Assembly (NCBI GenBank): GCA_963575745.1
Contig: CAUYUJ010000337.1
Location: forward strand, 297,230 to 361,229
Length of the DNA: 64,000 bases
From: Prorocentrum cordatum
Taxonomy: Eukaryota > Sar > Dinophyceae > Prorocentrales > Prorocentraceae
Direction of reading: 5' to 3'
Numbering within the stretch: the first letter of the stretch is position 1; each line of letters begins with the position of its first letter. A program made the translations under genes and the position numbers. The notes below the pieces were generated by a model. The model was not told the DNA's origin and searched no databases. It worked only from the letters and a program-made list of their open reading frames with translations. Positions 55,070 to 64,000 of this stretch are shown here, piece by piece.

Positions 55070-56770
55070 TCGTCGTGGGCCCCTACCCCTAATGTGTTCC
55101 TCCTCGTCAGCGCATTGGGCATTGTCTTCTGTCGCGTCGTTACGGCTGTCTTCGCGCTCGGGACATCCCGCAATATAGTTGCGCGGGTGCCTCTCTTGCT
55201 TCGCGTCGTCACTGTGTTGAGCGCCGTCAACTTCGTGATCGTCCCGAGGAATGCGCATGGGGATTTCGTCCTGCCAGTTTGTAAGGAGTCGGTGGGTGTC
55301 CTGATGTGTCATGCGCCACAAGAGCGTAAACACTGCTGCGCTGCCACCTGGAGCTATGACAGCATAGCTGTCCAACACTTCACCGGCTCCGACACGTGCT
55401 GCGTCACCGCGACGATAGACACATCGCTGGTCGTGGTATAAATCGGATGATTGGTATTCGCGCCACATTCCCAAATACGGTGGAACTGAGCTTCACCATT
55501 CTTCTTCCACCTGGGACGAAGTGGACAGACCTGAACTTTCGTAGCCGCCTGAACCTGCCTAGGCCTCGGCCTCGAAACTCACGCCACAACACCGGCCAAC
55601 AATTCAGAAAGTCTCCGTCCCCTGGGAACCTGTTCGAGCTGCCTCATGAAAAGAAGGAGATAATAAGCATCCATACCTTGGCCAACACCTCCTACACAAA
55701 AATGTTGCTCGGCGGTGGCCCACAAAGAAAACAAGTTTTGTATGATTCAACGCCGAAGTATCCGAATAACCAGCCTCAGGGAAACGCCATCCGGTGCCAC
55801 CTTCCATTATCCAGCAAACCGGCGATACTGGATCCCAGCCCTTTTCGAGTAGCGCCAAGATCACCGCAGACATAGGATCACGGATCCATCGAGAACGCTG
55901 CGACTGGGGAAGACTCAGAATATGCTGAACCACACCGCTCCAAACCCGATGCACACGCCCACGAATCTCAGACCTGGCGAGCCACTGCTGCAACCACAAC
56001 TGCATGGATTGCTAACGGTACCTCGTTCCAGGATCGAAACCAGGCAATTTGATGGCAAAAGTGGAACAAAGAAAAGCAGCACCCACGTAGTAGAAGGAGG
56101 AGGAGGAGAAGGAGGAAGAAGAGGAGGACGATGATACCGACGAGGAGGAGGAAGGAAACGGAGGAAACACGGGAGGAGAAGGGGGAAGATGACGAGGAGG
56201 AGGAACAGGAGGAGGAGGATCAGAAGGAGAAACAGAAGGAGGAGGACGAGGAGGCGAAAAAAAGAAGCCAGATGGCTTCGAAGGCCCGTCCGAAGGCATT
56301 GTTTCGGGAATGTCTCGAGCGAAACGATGTTGTGTTATCGCAATTGCGCAACAACCCACGGGTATGTCAGTAATGCCGCTTCTTTGGCCATCGTGGAGGT
56401 CATCCGAAATCGCTCCGAAAAACATGCCGTGCGTGAGCTCCCCGAACGCTCGCCAAGGATGCGTACGGACACGCCCCCCCCAACGTTCACAAGAAGACGA
56501 CGGCGAAGACGACAAGACGACGACCGAGGATGGACGGGGAGGAGGGGAGGAACAGGAGGAGGAGAAAGTGGCACGGGGAGGACAGGCCAGGGTGACGATA
56601 TTATTATTTCTGTGTGGGCAGACCAAGAGCAATGCAACAAAACAGCACTGAGAGCCTCGGTCCGAGGCGCACAACATCCCGAATTCCCTTACAAGAGTAC
56701 TGGCAGAGCCGCATGCCCTTAGAAATCTGAGACACAAAACTGTGTTTTGGACAGGAGGCGCTGGGAGCAA
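55070..56770. other. No supported gene; purine-rich tract
   Basis: A GAG/GGA-rich tract lies at about 56088-56260 and a shorter one near 56530-56580. Plus-strand frames such as 55067-55441 have some hydrophobic character but no recognisable family. Confidence 0.4.
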
Positions 56771-56771
56771 G

Positions 56772-57540
56772 CTAGACGATTAGCTGATTGAGGCGGACGG
56801 TTTCGATGGCGTTTGCCGAATCGCGGAGCCACCGAACAGCGGCAGCAGAGAATTTTTCTGGGTGGGCTTCGGCGGCGGCAGTCATCTGGCCGAAGATGGC
56901 CTGTCGTCCTCCCAGGACGACGTGCCGCCGGCCGGTGAGTGAGCAAATCCCGCGTTTCCCCCCGCAAGTCCGAAGGAGGTCGGCGGGCGGAGAGATCACA
57001 TTCCAGCCGGCGAGGCGCGTCCTTTTCCTCCAAGGTTTACCGAATGTGCAGAAATCACATATTGTGGTGGTGCAACTACTGAGGCACATCAAAGAGGCGA
57101 GGCTGGGTTCCAGCAAGGCCATGCTGGTACAAGGGTTCTCGACGATTACAAGCACCCCCGCACGCACGGCAGCTCGGACGAGGCGCACTGTAGTAAGAAG
57201 GGTGCGATTCCCATAGAGACAATTGCGGAGACCAGCAGGGTCGAGGTCAGGCCAGCCGTGGATACAGGATGCCGAGCGATAGCTGCCACGGCTGGCTCTC
57301 GACCAGGTGCTGCAAGGGAACGCAATGAAGAGGCCGCGGACGTGCCGCGACGCGATCCAGCCGCACAGCGCCCTACAGACAGCTGGGCAACTGAGGTCGA
57401 GAGCAGGATTGTCTTTCAAATCCAGTCGTAGAACGTTGCGCGCAGAGCGCCGGCGGAGCCATCGGCCGACGGCGCCGGCCCCCGCAACAAGGCCGAGGTA
57501 GGCCATGGCGTGAGAGGGCCCCTGCTTCAAAACATGTCGC
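56772..57540 (-). pseudogene. Methyltransferase-like domain at the 3' end of the DIRS-like element
   Basis: Downstream of the recombinase, in a different frame: NVLRLDLKDNPALDLSC, then LFIAFPCSTWSRASRG (57328-57300, a PC catalytic-loop-like motif IV), VLVIVENPCTSMAL (57155-57117, ENP like motif VI of C5-cytosine methyltransferases), and FCTFGKPWRKRTRLAGWN (57050-57000) as a target-recognition-side motif. A Cys-rich tail with CGGKRGICSLTGRRH ends the ORF. A clear glycine-rich SAM motif I is not obvious. The frame reaches its stop at 56772 without internal stops. DNA-methyltransferase-like activity is inference. Confidence 0.6.
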
Positions 57541-57634
57541 AATGCATTGGAGACAGCAGCCGACCTGCTGCGGCCCGAGCCCGCGCACTCGCGCAGGCCA
57601 AGGGTGTCTCCAGCGCGCCAGACGGCGCCGCTCC

Positions 57635-58780
57635 TCAGGCCGCCCGCTTTGCCCCTGGGGATGGCGGCGCGCCTCGCAGGTAGTACGTGAGAAGCTGCTC
57701 CTCCACGTCCTTGGCGTACTGCAGCAGGGAGGGTTCGAGCCGCGACCACTCGGCGAGGTAGCGCGTGTGCCGCTGGTACCTTCGAGTGCTGGTGGCCTGC
57801 AGGTGCCGCAGCCTCTCCTGAATCTGGTCGGGCGCAAGCTCGCCCACCAGCGCGGCGTGGGGCGCCGCGCCGTGCCGCAGCCGGTAGGGCTTCATGTGGC
57901 CCAGGTTGGCGAGGGAGGCGCACCGCGCGAACAGCTTCCGGAACTCGGCCGAGTCGAAGCTCCACGGGCGCCCCGACGGCGTCGACCCCTCTTGAAGTGC
58001 GTGGAGGGACGCGTCCAGCAGGCTTGTCTCTCGCGCTCTGAGCAGCATCCCCTCGTCGAAGTGGCCGACCCTGCTCAGCCGCGCGGCCTCGGACGGGAAG
58101 AGCAGCAGCCCCCGCGCCAGGACGCCGGCGGAAGGGCTTGGCGCGACCAGGCTGCCCCCCGCCATCTCCACGATACGATGTCGGTCGGCAGCCGCAGGAA
58201 CCCGCCCCGCGCGATCGCGAGGGCGAGCGCGAACTCCTTCAGGTGGAGGTGCAGCGCCGCCCCGAGGGTGGCCAGGTAGGCTGGGCGAGGCAGCGGTCGG
58301 CGCGCCCCGCCAGGCGCTCGGCGGCGGAAGCCGCTTAGCGCGGCCCGCGTGCGCACGAGGCCGCGAGGCCCGTTGAGCTCGCACTCGGGCCGGTAGTAGC
58401 GCAGCGCCGCGACGGTCTTCTGGCCGCGCGACTGGCTTAAGCCCCCGAAGTACAGCATGTCGAGGTACTTGGCGAGCGCCATGTCGAGCTCGCTCGTCGC
58501 CCGAGTGGCACGGCCCTGGCGGCGGGCCCACTCCCAGAAGGCCTGGTGGAATGAGGCGTACGTCCGGGCCTGTCTGTCGGACACCCTCGCGGCCTCTAGG
58601 AAGGTCGTGCCCGGCGGCCGCGTCGGCCGCCGCCCAGCCGCCGCCCGGCGGCGCCGCGCCCGCCGCTGCGCCTGCCTCTCCGCGGCCGCGAGGTTGGACG
58701 TGATGCCCCCCTGCGCCCGCGCAGTCAGCAAGCTCAACTGGCTCGTCGTCAGAGTCCGAGCCCCCCCAGCTGAGGGCAGC
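57635..58780 (-). pseudogene. Tyrosine recombinase of the DIRS-like element, frame-shifted
   Basis: The core-binding part is in the 59049-58075 frame (TFLEAARVSDRQARTYASFH, then LDMLYFGGLSQSRG, then FALALAIARGGFLRLPTDIV, with a box-I-like Arg). Near 58170 the frame changes back and the catalytic end follows: HMKPYRLRHGAAPHAALVG (box II His/Arg area) and STRRYQRHTRYLAEW with the candidate nucleophilic Tyr. Such enzymes integrate circular element DNA without target duplication. Two frame changes inactivate this copy. Confidence 0.72.
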
Positions 58781-58929
58781 GTCCGCACCGCCGGCGGTGG
58801 CCGAGGCGGGGCCTCGGGGGCCGCCTGGCGTAGGGTCCGCGAGGAAGCAGCCCCCGAGCCCTCCCAGCCCGTGGACGTCGCCGACCTCGTCCCTGACGAG
58901 CTCGTCGACGGCCTGGTCCTGGCGCTCGG

Positions 58930-59629
58930 CGGCCCAGCGGGCAGCCGTCTCAGCATCGTACCAGGCACTGCGCGGGTCGAGGCGGGCGTCGTTGGTGATC
59001 GCGGACTTGAGCCGAGACGGCCTGTCGGACGGGTTGAGCTCCGAGGCAATCCATCTCACGGTCGCAACCAAGTTCCCCAGGAAACTGAGTGCAAGCATCT
59101 CTCTGCAGGTGCGCATGAGGTGAGGCGAGGAGGACCTTCCTTTGCAGAGCGCAAGCACGACGGACAAATTGTCGCACGGCACGACGAGGCGGTGGCGCTG
59201 AGCCGAGACCCGCCTCAAGCGGTGCCTCACCGCCAGGATGACCGCACGGCCCCCCGCCCTCTTGTCCTGGAGGCGCCACCTGCCCCTCACCTTCAGGCCC
59301 CAGTCGTCGAAGGCGCCGATGTCCTCGGCCGTCGCCGCAAGGAAGTCGGAGTCGCCCTTCCTGGCGACGCGGCTGCCGCATGCCTTCGGGGCCTCAGCGC
59401 CCAGCATGTGGCACCGAGCGGTGATGGCTTCCATGACCTTGTACCTCCAGCGCTCGGCCTGGCACGCCAAACGCTGGGCTACGTCCGCTTCGCTGCCCCG
59501 TCTCATGACGGCGTGCCCGCCGGCGTCCACGCCCGAGCTCCCCGAGGCGTCGGTGGCGTAGATGTCCGACGCCAGGGGCCTCTTCGGGTCCACGAAGCAG
59601 AAGCAGACCAAGGCGGCCGCCCGGCGCAA
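58930..59629 (-). pseudogene. RNase H domain of the DIRS-like element
   Basis: SDIYATDASGSSGVDAGG supplies the first Asp, EAITARCHMLGAE the likely Glu, HRLVVPCDNLSVVLALCKG an Asp, and WIASELNPSDRPSRL the final Asp. The spacing fits a retroelement RNase H that removes template RNA. It is in frame with the start of the same 664-residue ORF, while the following recombinase begins in another frame. Confidence 0.72.
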
Positions 59630-59899
59630 CTCGAGCTCGACGCTGGGCCACTATCCGCCACTGGCGGCTGCCGGCGCGGTCGGCGAAGCGGTAGACGCTG
59701 TCGAAGATCGCCAGCAGCTCGCGGCGCACCAGCGCCGCCCACGCGAAGTGGCCCACCAGGCGGCGCCAGTCGCCCCCCGCGATGCGCCGCTGGTCGGCCG
59801 TGCACAGCGGCCCGAGCCGTAGCCGCCAGAGCCGCTCGCGGCCCAGGGAAGTCTTGCCCGTCTCCACGTCGAAGTTGAGGCCCGTGAACTTCGGCGAGC

Positions 59900-60889
59900 C
59901 CCCCGAGCGCTCCACGCCCTAGCAGATCAGCCCGTGCTCCTGCAGGCAGCGCGTCACGTCCTGGCAGCGCTGGTCGACCATGGTGGAGTCCGTGCCGAGG
60001 ATCGCCACGCCGTCGACGTACACGGCGGCAACCTCCCCCGCGCGGACGTCCGGGGTGGTGTGGAGATCCCTCGAGGCGGCTGTCGGGGAGCCCCGACCTC
60101 CGCACGGCGGTCTCGACCATGGACTGGCAGAAGTACAAGCTCCACGTCCACCCCATCGGCAGCACGCGGAGGAAGCCCGAGATCTCGCCCCCCTCCGGGG
60201 GGCACGAGCCCCGGGCGCGCCGCCAGCAGGGCACGCCAGATGACCGCTGGCAGGGCGAAGCGCCGGCTCAGCCCAGGCGGCAGCAGGATCCTGTAGAACG
60301 CGTTGTCCTCGTCGACCTGGGACAGGAAGAGCTTGTCGTCTGGCTCCAGCGTGAGCCCGTTCCAGGCGCCCGCGGTGGCGAGCTGCGTGCACCCAGGGTC
60401 GGCGAACTCCTGATTCACCGCCCTGGTGTCAAATATCAAGCGCTGCCGAACTTTGTCGGACTTCAGCACGAAGAACACCCCGACTGCGGCCGACTGCTCC
60501 GGCCCGAAGTACAGCAAGTTAGAATCGTAGAGGTCGAGCAAGAAAGAAGCCAGGGAGGACTGCGATCGAACCAATTTCGGGTCATTGCAAGGCTTGACCC
60601 GCCCCCCCTGCATGTCTGGAACAGGTCGCTTCAGCCGGTCTTTCCGTCCCATCCATTCATCACGTGCAACTCCCTCCAAGAGCGATAAGCCGTCGCAGAG
60701 GGCGTGGTACCCGCGGGGGAGCGAGACAAGGCCCCGCTGGAAGGGCGTGCGAATCTCCGGCATCTGGGCGTAGCCGGGAGCGTGCCCGCACAGCTCAGCG
60801 GCGGCTGCCGCGGGGGCGATGCAGGGTGGACCGACGGACGAAGTCACGCCCTTCACGTGCTGTGCGCCAGCCCCCTGCGCACTCGACAA
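59900..60889 (-). pseudogene. DIRS-like reverse transcriptase in three frames
   Basis: The N-terminal part is in one frame (FFVLKSDKVRQRLIFDTRAVN, then FLSQVDEDNAFYRILLPPGL, with the first catalytic-type Asp). From about 60220 a second frame gives EISGFLRVLPMGWTWSLYFCQ. From about 60060 a third gives VAAVYVDGVAILG (about 60023-59995), the YxDD-equivalent box with Gly in place of the second Asp. A stop after HGLIC is followed, shifted, by GGSPKFTGLNFDVETGKTSL. Motif order is that of an RT palm. Gly at the second Asp position recurs, as I recall, in related dinoflagellate elements. Confidence 0.72.
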
Positions 60890-61080
60890 AAACTGGTCGC
60901 CCTTTGGCGCGCCATGTGAGTAGAGGCCGTTCAGCGCCTCGTGGACCTCGCACTCCCAGTCGCGGGCGCGCGCGGCCTGCCGGTGTCTCGAGCGCGCGGC
61001 GCGGCGGCATCAGGTGGTCTTCGCTGTGCGCCCGCCGTCCCCAGGAGCTCCCGCCGGCAAGAGCTCCCGAGCGGCGCCCA

Positions 61081-62526
61081 TCATTTGCCCCCGCGCCCGC
61101 GGCCGCCGCCCTTGCCGCCGAGCTCTGCGTCGCCCGTCCTGTCGCCAAGGCGCGCCTGCAGGCGCTTGATCTCGTCCGCTTGGTTCTCGATCTTGCTCTC
61201 CAGCGCGGCGGGGGCGCCGCCGCTGCCGAGGGGGCCGCCGCCAGGGCCGCGCGCGGTGGCCCTCTCTTCCCGCAGCTTGCGCCGCTCCTTGGGGATGGCC
61301 GCCTCCCTGTGCAGCTCCTCAGTGATGTGGCGCTGCAGCTCGGGGGCCACCGTGAGCAGCCCACGCGTCTCCGCCGCCCCCATGTAGAGGTACGCGTCCT
61401 CCGCCACGTCGACCTCAGAGCCCCCGCCCGCCACCGGGCGGCGGTGTCTCCACTCCGCCATCTGGGCCCGCCGGGCGAGGTGCTCGAAGCAGGCCAGCTC
61501 CGATGCCATGAGCTGGTCGTACACCACCGCCACCTCGAACATCCTCATCGCCAGCCCGTGGTCGGAGACGCCGGCGTCGCCGCTCTGGAGGCGGCGCTCT
61601 GCCTTCCACTTAGCGTGGCGGGCACTCGGGTGCATGTCCTGCTCGCCGAGGAATTCCAGGCGCCACTTGACGGTCCGCGGGCCGCGGACAGGCCAGCGGC
61701 TCCAATGCGACTCCTGCAGCAGCTTCACCGCGTCGCGGAAGACGCGCTTCCGCTCGCCTGAATGGTTCTCCAGCGCAGGCACTACTCTGGCGTCCAGGTC
61801 GGCCCCCCCCTCCGAGGCCGTCTTCTTGTCGACCGCGCGGAAGAGGAAGATGCGCCCGCCCACCTCGGCGACCCCGAAGTCGCCGATGGTGGCCCAGCTG
61901 TCGACGCGGTAATCCTCGAGCGTCTGCGGGCCTAGGGCGCCGTCCGACATTCAGATCGCCTGCCAGACGAGGGGGGCGGGGTTCTCGAGCACGCCCGCCC
62001 CGACCTCGACCTCAGTGCCCGCTGGTCGACCCCGAGTGGCTGAAGAGTCCGTCGCTACCGCCAGAGCCTTCGCCCCGCCCGCTGCCATCGGCCTCTTCCC
62101 AGTCATGCGGTGGGCGGGGGCTGTCCCGTCGGAGTCGCCCATCGCGGCGAAGCGAACGGCCCGGCTGAGCTCGAGTGGCGCGGGCGCCCAGTCCTCTCCG
62201 CATGTCCTCGAGCGCCGGGGCCATCGCCTGCCGTCGCCGAAGGCGGGGTCGAAGCGGTCCGTCGAATCGGCGAGGCAGAGACCAGCCAGAGGAGGGGCTG
62301 CGAGGAGATGCGGGTGCGTGTCGCCGTCGGGGCTGAGGGCGTGCCAGATCCTGTTCATCTCGGGATCGTCGATGGTGGTGGCGCCCATCACCTCCTCGAG
62401 GTCGCCCGCGGTCGCGGGCGTGAGCAGCGCCCTCACCTGCCAGTCCTCCCCGTCGTTCCAGAGCACGCAGACCCGACGCCCTGTCTCGAGCCCGCTGAGC
62501 ACGCGGGCAGCCATCAATGGAAGCAC
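61081..62526 (-). pseudogene. DIRS-like gag protein (two ORFs divided by one TGA)
   Basis: ORF 62526-61951 starts with a segment carrying ETGRRVCVLWNDGEDWQVR and ends EVGAGVLENPAPLVWQAI-stop. The TGA at 61953-61951 is followed at once by ATG, in the same frame, opening ORF 61950-61081. The second ORF carries the conserved core GPRTVKWRLEFLG, then RHAKWKAERRLQSGDAG, MFEVAVVYDQLMASELACFE, then APELQRHITEELHREA and IPKERRKLREER, and ends in a Gly/Arg-rich tail. I recognise this as the abundant gag-like protein of dinoflagellate DIRS-type elements. It probably binds element RNA. The stop could be a mutation or mark two separate proteins. Confidence 0.72.
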
Positions 62527-62799
62527 AGCTGAACCCCGGGAGGAAACTAACGCCGCCGATAGCCACCACCAGCCCAGGCAGTCCTCCAGTCAGGTTGGCC
62601 GCGAACGCACGCTGGCCAGCAGCGCCCAGCACGGGGCCTATCGTGCCCCACTGCGAGGCAGCCCAGGAGGCAAGACTCACAATCGTGAAAAGGGGCATGC
62701 GCTCTGCCGCTGATTTGAGCCTTGAGCAACGGATAGAACCCAGCGGCCCGCCCAACCTTTCCGCGCCAAGAAGTGCGGGCAACGGGGTAGGGGGGGCAG

Positions 62800-63150
62800 C
62801 AGCAGCAGGAGAAGAGGGCGCGGAGGGGAGGGGGAGGAGGACGAGGAAGAGGAGGAACATGGGCAGGAGAAGGGGAAAGGAGGACGGTGAGGAGGACGGA
62901 GAAAGAGAAATAACGGGAAAAAGAAAGGACGAGAAGGAGGATGAGGAAACGGAAGATGATGAGGAGGAGGAGGAAGAAGAGGATGAGGGCGAGAAGGGGA
63001 GGGGGGGGAACACGAAAAAGAGAAGAACGAAAGCAGGAGGGGGAGGAGGAGGGCGACGAGGCAGGGAGGACGGACAAGGGGGAAGAACAAGGACAATCAA
63101 GTGGGGGAGGAGGGAGAATACGAGGAGGAGGAGGAAGGATGAACAGGAGG
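62800..63150. repeat. Purine-rich (GGA/GAA) tract
   Basis: About 350 bp in which the plus strand is nearly all G and A, in irregular GAGGAGG, GAAGGA and AGGAC blocks. It lies upstream (5') of the DIRS-like coding region. The flanks 62530-62800 and 63150-63670 show no supported gene. Confidence 0.85.
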
Positions 63151-63673
63151 AGGAGAAATATGACCAGCACGCAGTTGGATGATGAGTTCGGGCCACCTGT
63201 CCTCTAGGGCGGTGCAACCTCTGCTTGGATTGGGCTGCCTCTCTGAGCAGCTGCGCCACCGGCGCGGGAGGCGTCCGACGACCCTCAGGGCGCCTTATGT
63301 TTTCAAACGCCCCATTACTGACCAGGGAAACACCAGGGATGGCTCAGCTACCTGATCTTGCTGTCTGTCTAGATCTCCCATACGCGCATAGAATTGTGAG
63401 ACGCGGGATCCGGTTGATATTGACTTGAATTGGGCGAAGGGCGCAGCCTCCGCCGCTCTCCTGCGCAGGGAAGCGCCAGGGGGGCGCCTGGCTCGACGAC
63501 CTGCTGGCGGCGCAAAAATCCGCTCACTCTCAAGGAAGGTGTCAGAAGACATGCCTGCCACCTGCGAAACAGGATGCAACATAATAAATGCACATACAAA
63601 GTGTGCAGCGAGCACTGAACAAATAACTACGCATCCTCAGATCTTACAGCAGTTGCATACAACAAAAACTATC

Positions 63674-64000
63674 TCAGACGTCAGTGAACGCGGGCAACGC
63701 TACTCGCGGCCTCCATAGCTTGTAACTGAAGCTGTCGAACTTGAGTTTATAGCATGGCTTCATACAGACAGAGACACCGTCTAGTCGGACAGGCGTGCAA
63801 CTACCAATCATCATGTTGTAATGTCGGTCGCCTTCCCCTTCAGCGAACTGAACAGATGCCTTCTCTATCTCCGCGCTCTGATTGCCAAGGGGCAGCCAGT
63901 TTTCTCCGGCTTGGTACTTCCATCTAGCGGTGTCGAACTGCTCCTGGACCACCTTGGAATTAACCTCTACGGCGCCGTCGTGGGGGGCCGCCTCATCGAA
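63674..64000 (-). CDS. Partial gene with a WWE-like domain, open at the window edge
   Basis: The minus frame is open from the window end (starting FDEAAPHDGAVEVNSK) to a stop near 63674. RWKYQAGENWLPL, then SAEIEKASVQFAEGEGDRH, then SCTPVRLDGVSVCMKPCYKL match the WWE layout: Trp, Trp after ~7 residues, an aliphatic-Glu-Lys-Ala helix, and a later strand. WWE domains bind ADP-ribose units or mediate contacts in PARPs and ubiquitin ligases. The 5' part lies outside the window, and the real exon end may precede the stop. Confidence is moderate because the family is short and divergent. Confidence 0.45.
   Translation of the reverse strand, partial: FDEAAPHDGAVEVNSKVVQEQFDTARWKYQAGENWLPLGNQSAEIEKASVQFAEGEGDRHYNMMIGSCTPVRLDGVSVCMKPCYKLKFDSFSYKLWRPRVALPAFTDV

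Larger units (their letters stand above)
56772..62526 (-). mobile_element. DIRS-like (tyrosine-recombinase) retrotransposon, frame-broken
   Basis: Minus-strand order: gag-like protein, reverse transcriptase, RNase H, tyrosine recombinase, methyltransferase-like domain. RT followed by a tyrosine recombinase instead of an integrase defines the DIRS group. Several single-base frame changes and an in-frame stop are present. I could not identify the split or inverted terminal repeats expected for the group, so the outer limits given are those of coding sequence. Confidence 0.8.

Noticed and set aside
33530-64000. A linked ADP-ribose system made of the Tpt1/KptA-like domain and the WWE-like domain
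   Set aside because: They lie about 30 kb apart, one in a dead retroelement and one in a partial gene, with nothing tying them together.

Overview
This window looks like nuclear DNA of a dinoflagellate. The base composition is GC-rich. There is almost no conventional intact host gene. Satellite-like tandem arrays, triplet and hexamer microsatellites and long strand-asymmetric tracts cover much of the sequence. The retroelement proteins are of types I know from Symbiodiniaceae and Prorocentrum-like genomes: a Ty1/copia-like polyprotein with a methyltransferase-like module, a tyrosine-recombinase (DIRS-like) element with a characteristic gag, and a GC-rich non-LTR polyprotein. I cannot fix the genus from the sequence alone. 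No tRNA, rRNA, CRISPR array or bacterial-type operon was recognised.

Layout. 1-7.1 kb is mostly repeats: a 73-bp array, a GGCTGA array, strand-asymmetric tracts, a 5-mer array, and an array whose unit carries a NotI-type site. 7.1-12 kb holds a weak ORF, the first array of an 89-bp repeat family, a frame-broken gene of unknown function (9.3-11.6 kb) and a long GT microsatellite. 12-22.8 kb is GC-rich filler, degenerate CCAAGA-type repeat, a ~220-bp tandem and a non-LTR reverse transcriptase relic. 22.86-38.91 kb is one large, decayed, minus-strand copia-like LTR retrotransposon. 39-41.6 kb holds two further tandem families and CTC-rich DNA. 41.7-45.5 kb is an intact 1264-residue non-LTR retrotransposon ORF on the minus strand. 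46-50 kb holds microsatellites, an exon-like ORF and a very regular 89-bp array. 50-56.7 kb is mostly non-coding repeats, including a 10-bp-period repeat. 56.8-62.5 kb is a frame-broken DIRS-like element on the minus strand. The right edge carries a partial gene with a WWE-like domain.

How the parts work together. The copia-like element is the most remarkable object. Its ~240-bp direct repeats and a primer-binding site matching initiator-Met tRNA place the promoter end at ~38.9 kb. The order of its products is gag, CCHC knuckle, long low-complexity linkers, an embedded Tpt1/KptA-type RNA 2'-phosphotransferase domain, a RING-H2 finger, retropepsin, a methyltransferase-like module, integrase, reverse transcriptase and RNase H. 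The copy is broken by in-frame stops, several frameshifts and a 31-bp tandem duplication. At least 29 perfect 14-nt hairpins (5-bp stem, 4-nt loop) are scattered through this element and I found none elsewhere in the window. Their stems covary, their loops are mostly GNRA type in the sense RNA, and nearly all coding copies sit in one codon phase. The DIRS-like element independently ends in a methyltransferase-like domain, so two unrelated retroelement classes here carry that function.
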